64,000 bases of DNA from contig NC_059507.1 in assembly GCF_914767665.1 (NCBI RefSeq), positions 35,955,270-36,019,269 on the forward strand. The letters run 5' to 3'. The notes under the pieces are model-generated. The model was not told the origin of the DNA, made no database searches, and saw only the letters and a program-made list of their open reading frames with translations. The translations under genes and the position numbers were made by a program. Origin of the DNA: Harmonia axyridis. Taxonomy: Eukaryota; Arthropoda; Insecta; Coleoptera; Coccinellidae. Every line of letters begins with the position of its first letter. The first letter of the stretch is position 1. Below are positions 25,601-34,915 of the stretch, piece by piece.

Positions 25601-27359
25601 ACCCAGGTGATCGTGAAGAGCGTCCAAGTTCTTCGAAAAAAGTATAGATGTCAGTAGGTGAGTTATGAATGTTTTTTTTTAATTTTTCATGTGAATTAGT
25701 CATTATATTTATTATATCCTTTTCAATGGAACTTAATTTGATAGGTTTTCAGGTAGAATTTTGTAAATGATGAAATCATAATTAAATTTAACAAAAAATG
25801 GTTTTTTCTTTCCTACTTTACCTGAAGAAAATCTCGTGGAGTTGCTCCTAACACTTGCAAAATTTTGTCGTAGCCAGAATCTTGACAGAATTCGAAGAAC
25901 ATCTTGCCAAATAATTCTAGAATGGTGTCAGCTGGTATACCTGCAAAAATACGGAAATATTGGCTGTATCTTTGAAATAAAAAATGATATTTATATCGAA
26001 TTACCTAGAATTTTCACCGCAGATGACACCAAATTGTAAGTGAGCTCATCTTCATATATTTGCCGTACCAAGAACTGGCCTTCCATCTGGATGTCAGCAT
26101 CTTTCCTTTTTCAAAATAAGAATTAGATTTTTTGCTTAATGTTGTTTTTATAGTGGAATCACATTTCCTATTCTATTCATATTCTGATCAATATTGTATA
26201 ATTAGGTATATCCTATTCTGCATTCATTGAATGATCACAACCAATATTCAATATTCTCACCATGAAAATATTTACTGAGCCCACATTACCAAAAATATTC
26301 CTGAAAAGCTTGAAATTTTCAGTTGTTAGCCAGATTTTTGACAATTTCTATAGGGTTTGTAAAGTGCTAGAACTTACGAATTTTACTCAACACAAAAATA
26401 GCCAAGAAAAGCTTTGTGTGCGAATTTCGCAATAATTTTAGATATTGGTAATTGCAACCTAATTTTTTTCTAATGGAATTTATCGAGTTCACAGTAGACA
26501 TAATACTGTTCTGAAGTTGTAGTTATCATGCTCTAAATCACAGATTCCTTTCAAGCATTCAACAAACGTTTCGATAAGGATTGTCATAATCAGAAAATAA
26601 GTTTTGTTTTAGTACCTTTTAAACAAAAAGACAAACAGATTCGGACCTTATTTGTAATGAATTCGTCATAAATGAAATAAAACTAAGGAATTTCCACAAA
26701 TATTTTAATGTTTGCTACAATTGTTTCGCCAATACTTTGCCTTCTTTAGGTTACATTTAAACTGGTTACAAACATTAAAATATTTGTGGAAATTACTTTG
26801 TATTTGAGAATTAATTTATTCTGCACTCAACATCTTCTGGACTGGATTTCGTTATGGTTTTCCCAAAAAAGGCAATCCGAATCTATAATTCAAATAAGAG
26901 CAATAGTATAAACAAGATACTTTTTGATAAATGTGGAAGCTTTTATAAGTTGTGATATTTCAACGAAAATTAAGTTGGTTGTTTCATAAAACTTTTTGCT
27001 TAAGGATATTGAAGTTGAAGCACAAAATAAGAATAAGAAACTGAAACTATTCAGCACTCACCTAAATAAAGAAGAGTAAATCAAAATGATGTTATAAGTA
27101 TTTTTTATTATGAATATATCCAAAAGTTTTGATGCAAAATATTTGTGGATTGGTTTTTTCATCTCTTCGCAAAAAAACAGTTCAGAAAATTAAAAAACCG
27201 GTAAAAAGTGTCTATCCAACTTACTTGATAGTTTCCCAAGCTTCGTCACCGAAAGATTTGATCACCAAAAGCTCCAAAGCGTAATTCACAAACCCATACT
27301 GTAAAAGCAAAGAAAAATAAACACTCTGAAAAAAAGAAAAACCAACAAAACCATACCAT
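21176..27359 (-). CDS. Gycbeta100B: soluble guanylate cyclase subunit beta-1
   Basis: This is the haem-binding subunit of the cytosolic nitric-oxide receptor, which with an alpha subunit converts GTP to cGMP. Thirteen coding exons join in frame to 597 codons: 27359-27357, 27298-27225, 26105-26005, 25940-25822, 25630-25475, 25420-25267, 25214-25060, 24904-24693, 24296-24126, 22695-22458, 22401-22264, 21503-21346 and 21290-21176 (TAA at 21178-21176). Every junction is GT-AG. Domains are H-NOX (1-185), H-NOXA/PAS-like (about 200-340), coiled coil (about 340-380) and class III cyclase (382-597). His105 (haem ligand) and Tyr135/Ser137/Arg139 are in place, as are guanine-selecting Glu463 and Cys531 and the Asn538/Arg542 pair. 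Gly416 replaces the metal-binding Asp, as usual for beta subunits, so catalysis needs an alpha partner. The length fits the family. The weakest splice site is the exon 3 acceptor (AAAAAG/G). I see no damage. Confidence 0.96.
22811..24093 (+). mobile_element. DD41D mariner, near full length, in cyclase intron 9
   Basis: Lies wholly inside intron 9 (22696-24125), antisense to the cyclase and leaving both splice sites intact. The right terminal repeat ends AACACCCTT before TA at 24094-24095. The left end has lost its outermost 20 or so bases, starting in the inner repeat (AACTTTAAGTTGGCA). It is the only copy in the window that keeps the central region (23010-23367) missing from the others. Confidence 0.9.
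22908..23988 (+). pseudogene. DD41D mariner transposase, three breaks
   Basis: Starts M-N-R-L-T-P-E-Q-R-L with helix-turn-helix DNA-binding sequence, followed by the catalytic core: F-S-D-E-A-H-F (first Asp), Q-Q-D-G-A-T-C (second) and D-L-T-P-L-D-Y-F-L-W-G (third). Forty-one residues separate the second and third Asp, as in rosa-type mariners. Three lesions inactivate it: an in-frame TAA at 23124-23126 (one base from GAA), a small deletion and frameshift near 23222, and a one-base loss near 23740. All three catalytic Asp codons survive. The end G-G-H-M-P-E-I-I-F matches the family C-terminus. Confidence 0.92.
24126..25214 (-). CDS. Gycbeta100B: cyclase exons 7-9: H-NOXA and coiled coil
   Basis: Exon 7 (F-C-K-V-F-P-F-H-I) and exon 8 (R-L-K-G-Q-M...N-L-D-D-L-T-R) encode the PAS-like H-NOXA domain. 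Exon 9 encodes the dimerising helix (S-E-Q-F-E-A-D-Y-K-L-T ... S-E-K-K-K-T-D). Exon 8 ends AG and exon 9 begins A, restoring the R-R-G-L-Y run typical of the family. Confidence 0.93.
25267..27359 (-). CDS. Gycbeta100B: cyclase exons 1-6: H-NOX haem domain
   Basis: Exon 1 contributes only the ATG (27359-27357), immediately followed by the donor GTATGG. After a 58-base intron, exon 2 begins with Y-G-F-V-N. Exon 5 carries L-H-D-H with the proximal haem ligand His105, and Y-Y-S-D-R for the haem propionates. Intron 2 is long (1119 bases) and holds a 26-bp-arm hairpin. The others are 52-191 bases. The reading frame upstream of the ATG meets a stop 15 codons earlier with no other ATG, which supports this start. 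Confidence 0.93.
26689..26794. repeat. 26-bp-arm inverted repeat in cyclase intron 2
   Basis: 26689-26714 is the exact reverse complement of 26769-26794, with a 54-base spacer. The arm begins AATTTCCACAAATATTTTAA. It could be a small MITE relic or an intronic hairpin RNA. Confidence 0.9.
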
Positions 27360-27860
27360 GTTTACGGTATCTAAGCCGTACCAACGCAGCCACAAAAATT
27401 ACAGCATCTTCGTCGGGAAAACTTCCGCGACTGACGGAAAAGCGGAAAACCGAATTTCCCCAATCGATGCCACCCCGGCGCGCACGCTCCTGCACTGAAA
27501 TGTAGATGGAGTCATGAGTGTAAATTAATACGTTTTTTTTATAAGCCGTTCGCGATTTTACGAGCGACGTTAAACACAATGGCGGAATCGCCGGCGCTTC
27601 TCGTGAAATTCGGCCTGTGGGGTTCTTTATGGGTCCGTCCTTTGTCCCGACAAATTCATAATTTGATCGCCGACTTCGATACGGCCCTTTTATGGGACCG
27701 AATTTGGCGGGACGGATTTTTATGCGTTTTAATTTGGAAGTTTGTGTTCTGACCGGTTTTAGAGGGCAAAAACTATTTTTACGGGACGCCGCGTAATTGG
27801 GCTTTTTATGCATTGCATAAAATTTAATATAGTTTTTCCGCTAGGTTTAGCTTTATGGCG
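27360..27860 (-). promoter_or_regulatory. CpG-richer upstream region of the cyclase gene
   Basis: Directly upstream of the ATG-bearing exon the sequence turns GC- and CpG-richer than its surroundings, as expected for a 5' leader and promoter. A 175-codon minus-strand frame spans it, but it overlaps exon 2 in a different frame and has no recognisable domain. No TATA box could be assigned. Confidence 0.35.
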
Positions 27861-29394
27861 GATTCTCTTCGTTTTTGAAGAAATTATCCGTGTTCAGCGT
27901 TTCGGACTTGTTACGGTTTGGTCAAACGACCGAATATATTGGTGCATGCTGGTTTTTGAATTGCATTAATTTGAGGTTAACGGTGTTTTCGAGAATAAAC
28001 GGCTATCCTGAAATCAATTTATTCCTGTATCGAATATAACGGGCTGATCGGGTCGGTTAAGGTTTCACAAAACAAAACTAAATCGAGCGTTTTAATCAGT
28101 TCATGTGACCTAGTTTATGGCATATTTATATTTTGTATTAACCTGTTTGAAACTTATTAACTTTTCATTTAATTCAGAAAACAGTGACACCACCAGAGTT
28201 TGTGTATGCTGTTGAAAATTCCATATTGATTCGTTGCCCAATAAATTCAAGGAAAAATATGAATGTACTCACAAACGTTTCATGGATTATTGCCAAGAAA
28301 AAATCTGAAAATGTTATGATTGCGTTCTTCTCCCATTTGTCTACATAGTTGACATTAAATACATAATGGTCAAATTACTGTATGTCGAAAGCTAAATTCG
28401 GTACAAAAGAAGATGTTGATATATTCCAGAATATGACAAATGTTTCATGTCGTCTGGTAGATCTTGTAAGTTGTCGCTTTTCTTGGATAAGTTAAAGAAA
28501 TTTTTCAAGAATATACTACGTTCTTGGAATGAATTCAGTCCTTTATCAAATATCACGGACTGATCAGATCATTTAGGGTCCACAAAACTCACTCAAGTGC
28601 TTCAATCAATTAACTGACAGAAGAATATGTGACCTATTTTGTGACATATTTATATTTTCTCTAAAACTTATTTAAAACTAAATAACTTTTCATTCACTTC
28701 ATTCAGAAAACAGCGAATAGTATATTGTTTCATTCGGAGTAAAAGTGAAATTTTTGTGGCCAGACTGAATATTTAATATTTCGAAAGAGTGTTCTTCTTC
28801 AAATGAAACATTTTTTGCAAACGAAATTTGAACGCTTGAACTGAATAAATATTCTAAAAAAAAATGGGGTGCACCTAATAAATTCAGGAATATGTCAAAC
28901 ATTTCTTATTTTGTTTCATCGAAATATTTAGGCAGAAAACCTTCTGATGGAAAATGAAAAGCATACGCAAACAGAAATATTAAAAATAAAGCCTATGAGT
29001 AACTACTAGAATATTCCAAAGAAAAATTACAGAATGAATGAGTAGATGTGAATTTCTATTTGGCTGATATCGTTTTCCATCGTTATTGACATATCTTCTT
29101 CCTCTTTACATTGAAATGAACATTCATTAATTCGAGATCTTTCTTTCCTGAAATGTCCCATTTGGAGGAAGTCTTCCTAGTCAGTAATTTTACTGATTTG
29201 AAAGCCGTAATCGAAAAAATTTATTTTTTTGCAACAACTTTAACCCATACTTGTGATGTGATGAAACGAGGTTTGATAAGTTGGAACCAAATTACTAGAA
29301 AAAATATTTTTTTTTTATTACCGATTGTTCTCATCTAATACTGGATTTTCTTAAAATGGAGTTACGAAGGAAAATGAGAGATTCCTGGGATAAT
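27861..29394. other. upstream flank of the cyclase; no gene seen
   Basis: AT-rich with no recognised frames. Two related sentences of sequence (about 27990-28240 and 28535-28720) look like an old tandem or dispersed duplication: both contain AACGGGCTGATCGGGTC/ACGGACTGATCAGATC, followed by CACAAAAC, TGTGACCTA and AACTTTTCATT blocks. Confidence 0.4.
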
Positions 29395-29770
29395 TTTAAT
29401 ATAAATTTTAATAAAAAGCCCCATAAACATGAGCTCGCTAATGCATTATTTTCGAGATACAGGGTGTTTCTTGTGTAGTCATACTTTTTAGTGATGCTTC
29501 TATCAGTTTATCGAATCTTAATTAATCTTTGCTACAGAATGGGTAAATAAGTTTGATTAATTTATTCATCACAGCTTTCTTACTGGATGTTTATAATAAT
29601 GTGGATTTTTTTCTCGAAATCGATAGCAGTTATGACAAAACTACAATAAACCAAAAAATATAGTACCTGATCAGAATTTCCCATTACATTTTTCTTAACT
29701 ACCAGTGGTTCACAAAAAATTGTTCTGGAGGAAAGAAGCGTTCCAGAAAAAATATCACCCTGTAGATTTG
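29395..29770. repeat. ACAGGGTG-edged dispersed repeat
   Basis: 29457-29765 is bounded by TACAGGGTG on the left and CACCCTGTA on the right. Its right half (29573-29760) is clearly related to 45541-45760, sharing CTGGATGTT, TTTTTTCTCGAAATCG, GTAGCAG and AAAGTTCTGGA-like blocks. The flank at 29395-29456 matches the arms at 48.2 and 48.7 kb. It has no coding capacity and is probably a non-autonomous DNA element. Confidence 0.5.
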
Positions 29771-30853
29771 CATTCAAAATTAGCATATCACAAGATGAAA
29801 AGTTTTATTTGTACTATCTATGCCAATTCAAGTTAAATATCTTGTGAACGCAAAGTGCTATGAGAAAAAACTTGAGTAAAAGTTTGAGAACCGCTGCACC
29901 AGACATTCGTGAAGGATCAAATCATGTATTGTCCTCTACCACAAACCAGACGAATAAAAATAACCGAATAAAATCGAAGTATTTCTATTCTATTATTCTC
30001 TGGCGAAAGATGATTCTGATGGAAAAATTCCGCCAGAGCTCGAATATCAAAACGAACGTAATAATCTCCTACATTAACGAAGGACGAAGTCCTGCGACGT
30101 AAACCCGTTCATTCTCAGGAATTGCGCTAATGTGCGAGCTCAAACGTTCCCTTTTAAGTACATTAAGTAGATTAAAACTTTCGTTTCGTTCCGAAAATGG
30201 CCCTGAAAAATTGCTTCCGATAAAGAACCCGCGGTGTTCGTTTCCATCGTTGAAAATTAATTTGATATTCGTTATGAGTGTTTCGCTTTACACCTGGGAC
30301 AAGGGGATGGAGGTTATTTGGCTGTATCACGAAAATTATGGCAGAATTATCTCAGGTTATCACTGTATTATTATAATTTCAGAATTCACAAAATTGGGGC
30401 AAATGTTCAGGGAGATGTTGACTATCTTGAAAATCTACAGGTAAATGAAGGGTCCCTACATAGCTGTTTTGTATAATATCGCGTTTTTTTTTTGACATTT
30501 CATGTGATAAAAAGGGTGAAATATAAAATATGTTTTATTTATTCAAATTTGTTGAAGGTGAAATTATAGTATCAGAATTTTTTGGTTCATCCACTGATGG
30601 ACAATCAAACAGATTTCCCAGTAGACTGGGTGTAATAATGTGTATTTTATAGAAACTAGTATAACAAAAATATAAAATAATTATTGTTAGCATGCAAAGG
30701 TATTTTAAATAAAGAACCGCAGACTAGACATGAAGTGCAAAGTTCTATTATACATATACATGACTTGATTTCAATCATAAACGTTGTGTTAGTACTATTG
30801 AAAAACCTTATATCTTCATATTTTTTCACACCGAAAAGAAATAGCGTATTGTA
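29771..30853. other. no recognised gene
   Basis: A plus-strand frame of 104 codons at 30130-30444 spans a GC-richer patch but matches no family I know. Nothing else supportable. Confidence 0.35.
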
Positions 30854-32083
30854 AAGGGTGTTTTTTAGAGCTTCTTCTTCTTTATGTGCCGTCTCCTTTA
30901 AGAAGGTTGGCTATCATCATGGCGACTTTTACCCTTGAAGTTGCGGATCTGAACAACTCAACAGAGCTACTGTTGTACCACTGCCTTAGGTTGTTCAACC
31001 AGGACATGCGTCTTCTTCCTATACTTATTTTATCCTGTATTTTCCCCTGTATAATAGTTTGCAACAGTGTATGCCTCTCCCCTCTCATCACGTGGCCCAG
31101 ATACTGCAATTTTCTGATCTTGACTGTGTCGACTATTTCCTTTCTCCTTTCTTCCTTTTTTTAGAGCTATAGAACTTTAAATTGCAATAAAACAACGATG
31201 GATTATTCGATTGACATGAATTTTAATTATACGCAAGATAATCTTGTAGCATTACATTTTAAATATGATTTCTGGCATATGACCGCCACGGCAGGGTCGG
31301 ATGTAGTCCAATCTGGACGTCCAATTTTCGATGACTTTTTCCAACATTTGTGGCCGTATATCGGCAATAACACGGCGAATGTTGTCTTCCAAATGGTCAA
31401 GGGTTTGTGGCTTATCCGCATACACCAATGACTTTACATAGCCCCACAGAAAGTAGTCTAGCGGTATTAAATCTCAAGATATTGGAGGCCAATTCATAGG
31501 TCTAAAACGTGAAATTAGGCGGTCACCAAACGTGTCTTTCAATGAATCGATTGTGGCACGAGCTGTGTGACATGTTGCGCCGTCTTGTTGGAACCACAGC
31601 TCCTGGACATCATGGTTGTTCAATTCAGGAATGAAAAAGTTGAGTGACCACCACTTGACTGTAACTATTGACTTTAACGTTCTGGCCATCATCGTTTTTG
31701 GAGAAGTACGGACCAATGATTCCACCAGCCCATAAAGCGCATCAAACAGTCGGTTTTTCTGGATGTATCGGTGTTTCGACATACAGTTGAGGATTAGCTT
31801 CACTCCAAATGCGGCAGTTTTGTTTGTTGATGTAGCCATTCAACCAGAAGTGCGCTTCATCGCTAAACAAAATAAAATGAACGTAGTGCGCGATACGTAT
31901 TCCGCACAGAACCATTATTTTCGAAATGAAATTGCACTATTTGTGAGCATTGTTCAGGCGTGAGTCTATTCATGATGAATTGTCAAACCAAACTGAGAAT
32001 AAATCATTTGACAGCTGTTAAATCGGTCGCCATCTTGAACAGTAATGACAACTTAAAGTTATATACCTGAAAAAAACACCAGT
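30854..32083 (-). mobile_element. DD41D mariner, deletion subfamily, with nested LINE
   Basis: Flanked by TA at 30852-30853 and 32084-32085, with terminal repeats AAGGGTGTTTTTTAGAGC and, at the far end, GAAAAAAACACCAGT. The transposase frame carries the shared internal deletion: the junction reads CATTTTATTTTGTTTAG on the minus strand, near 31870. The left terminal repeat is split by a 285-base LINE insertion (30872-31156). Extra breaks lie in the catalytic region (about 31500 and 31640-31740). Confidence 0.9.
30872..31156 (-). mobile_element. non-LTR retrotransposon 3' end, 5'-truncated
   Basis: The minus strand encodes about the last 90 residues of a retrotransposon reverse-transcriptase polyprotein: K-L-Q-Y-L-G-H-V-M-R-G, then G-R-R-R-M-S-W-L-N-N-L-R-Q-W, ending M-I-A-N-L-L-K-G-D-G-T-stop. 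It ends in a short AAGAAGAAGAAG tail and is flanked by an 11-base duplication, TTTTTTAGAGC (30861-30871 and 31157-31167). This is the hallmark of target-primed reverse transcription with 5' truncation. I do not assign a clade. Confidence 0.85.
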
Positions 32084-32939
32084 TATAATTGTTAAATCCG
32101 GGAAAAGTTGGGTTTACAACAAGGGATTACAACAGTGGGTTTCGTGTATTTTGTGGTCTAAATTTGCTACGAGAAATATGGCATTCTTGAACGAATTCAG
32201 AAAAAAAGTTTCTATTGTGTTCGGAAACCTATTATTTCTTCTGTATATCAGCAGAATTCACGAAGTCTTATACAAAACAGTCATTTCAATAAAAAAATTA
32301 AAATAGCAAACACAAAAAACGGCATAAACTGAAGAAACGAAGGAATGAATATTGCATTGTTTTATCTCCCTCTTTTCTCATCAAGTCCCGGTTTAGATCG
32401 ACGTCCTTGGTCGACTGAATCAAACTTGGGGCTCTTTCCGATGTTCAATATTCGTTAGAAACTGATGCTGGGACCATCTTTACCCCTCTGAATTCTTATC
32501 TCGACTCGTCCTCAGAATTATTAATAGAATATTGATTGGTTCTTACGCTCGGTCCACTGCAATATGGCCCAGCTCCAAATGAAGCGAAGGACAGGGCTAA
32601 TTTATTGTTTTAACGATACAGGGAAGCACGTTCTGCTCTGTGTAATTAATTAAATTTTTTTGAACGTTTCGCAAGTTTTTATGATATTTATATTATTATT
32701 TCATTGTGCGGAATTTTGGCACGAAAATCGTTGAAATACTCGTTCGAGAGGATCATTTTGAAGGGACTCAACTCCCCAGGGTTCATTTTAATTATTTTTT
32801 ATAAACATGGAGAGTGAATGGTGCTCGATAATTGTTGTGAATTTTGAGCTAGGAGGATGATTCAAATTTTGACAATCGACAGCACTCTGCGCACAAGCTT
32901 AAATTATTTTTGACTGTACAGGGTGGGCAAATAAGCGAG
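32084..32939. other. spacer left of the satellite
   Basis: No gene seen. A GTACAGGGTGGGCAAATAAG motif at 32917-32936 immediately precedes the first satellite unit. Confidence 0.45.
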
Positions 32940-34915
32940 GTTTTTATTTGAGAGATCTGTGACGAATAATTCAGGAGATATAACGATTTTTAGAGGCAAA
33001 TTCAATTTTTTCCCAAATTGCGAGTTCAAATTCCCCCAAAACCGGAAGTTCTACGAAGAATCGGTGAGCGATGCCATAATTTACGATCTCTGATTAGCCG
33101 AATTTCGATCTCACCTGAAAAATTTTTTGTCCAAAAATTTTCGTAAAATTTTCTATACCTGACCCTTAAAAATTTTTTGAAAAATAAAAGTTCTTTCATG
33201 GGAATATTGCGTCATTTTATTGATTGATTCGACTATGTAGATTACGAAAATGCTTGCAGTTGTGCGGTCAGTACATTATTTCATAAATTATAGGCAAAAA
33301 TATGAAACTTTCAAAGAAAAAATTGATAATTTTCCCGAAGCTGCCACTTCTTCTGGCCATGGGCTACGCACTTGAAACTCCACTATGTTTTAGAGCGGAA
33401 CTTGAAGTTTAAAAACGTTTTTATTTGAGGGATCTGTGACGAATAATTCAGGAGATATAACGATTTTTAGAGGCAAATTCAATTTTTTCCCAAATTTCGA
33501 GTTCAAATTCCCCCAAAACCGGGAGCTCTACGAAGAATCGGTGAGCGATGCCATAATTTACGATCTCTGATTAGCCGAATTTCGATCTCACCTGAAAAAT
33601 TTTTTGTCCAAAAATTGTCGTAAAATTTTCTATACCTGACCCTTAAAAATTTTTTGAAAAATAAAAGTTCTTTCATGGGAATATTGTGTCATTTTATTGA
33701 TTGATTATACTATGTAGATTACGAAAATGCTTGCAGTTGTGCGGTCAGTACATTATTTCATAAATTATAGGCAAAAATATGAAACTTTAAAAAAAAAATT
33801 GATAATTTTCCCGGAACTGCCACTTCTTCTGGCCATGGGCTACGCACTTGAAAATCCACTATGTTTTAGAGCGGAATTTGAAGTTTGAAAACGTTTTTAT
33901 TTGAGGGATCTGTGACGAATAATTCAGGAGATACTATAACGATTTTTAGAGGCAAATTCAATTTTTTCCCAAATTGCGAGTTCAAATTCCCCCAAAACCG
34001 GAAGTTCTACGAAGAATCGGTGAGCGATGCCATAATTTACGATCTCTGATTAGCCGAATTTCGATCTCACCTGAAAAATTTTTTGTCCAAAAATTTTCGT
34101 AAAATTTTCTATACCTGACCCTTGAAAATTTTTTGAAAAATAAAAGTTCTTTCATGGGAATATTGCGTCATTTTATTGATTGATTCGACTATGTAGATTA
34201 CGAAAATGCTTGCAGTTGTGCGGTCAGTACATTATTTCATAAATTATAGGCAAAAATATGAAACTTTCAAAGAAAAAATTGATAATTTTCCCGAAGCTGC
34301 CACTTCTTCTGGCCATGGGCTACGCACTTGAAACTCCACTATGTTTTAGAGCGGAACTTGAAGTTTAAAAACGTTTTTATTTGAGGGATCTGTGACGAAT
34401 AATTCAGGAGATATAACGATTTTTAGAGGCAAATTCAATTTTTTCCCAAATTTCGAGTTCAAATTCCCCCAAAACCGGGAGCTCTACGAAGAATCGGTGA
34501 GCGATGCCATAATTTACGATCTCTGATTAGCCGAATTTCGGTCTCACCTGAAAAATTTTTTGTTCAAAAATTGTCGTAAAATTTTCTATACCTACCTGAC
34601 CCTTAAAAATTTTTTGAAAAATAAAAGTTCTTTCATGGGAATATTGTGTTATTTTATTGATTGATTATACTATGTAGATTACGGAAATGCTTGCAGTTGT
34701 GCGGTCAGTACATTATTTCATAAATTATAGGCAAAAATATGAAACTTTAAAAAAAAAATTGATAATTTTCCCGGAACTGCCACTTCTTCTGGCCATGGGC
34801 TACGCACTTGAAACTCCACTATGTTTTAGAGCGGAATTTGAAGTTTGAAAACGTTTTTATTTGAGGGATCTGTGACGAATAATTCAGGAGATATAACGAT
34901 TTTTAGAGGCAAATT
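32940..34915. repeat. left type-A satellite block, dimeric
   Basis: Four units carrying GGCAAAAATATGAAACTTT and CCCCCAAAACCGG. They alternate: units 1 and 3 share AAATTGCGAG, GGAAGTTCTACG, TATTGCGTCA and GATTCGACT; units 2 and 4 share AAATTTCGAG, GGGAGCTCTACG, TATTGTGT and GATTATACT. The repeating unit is therefore a dimer of about 956 bases. The fifth unit starts as type A and switches to type B near 34915. Confidence 0.85.

Noticed and set aside
27286..27813. 175-codon minus-strand frame upstream of the cyclase
   Set aside because: It overlaps cyclase exon 2 in another frame, has no domain and is explained by the GC-rich leader region.
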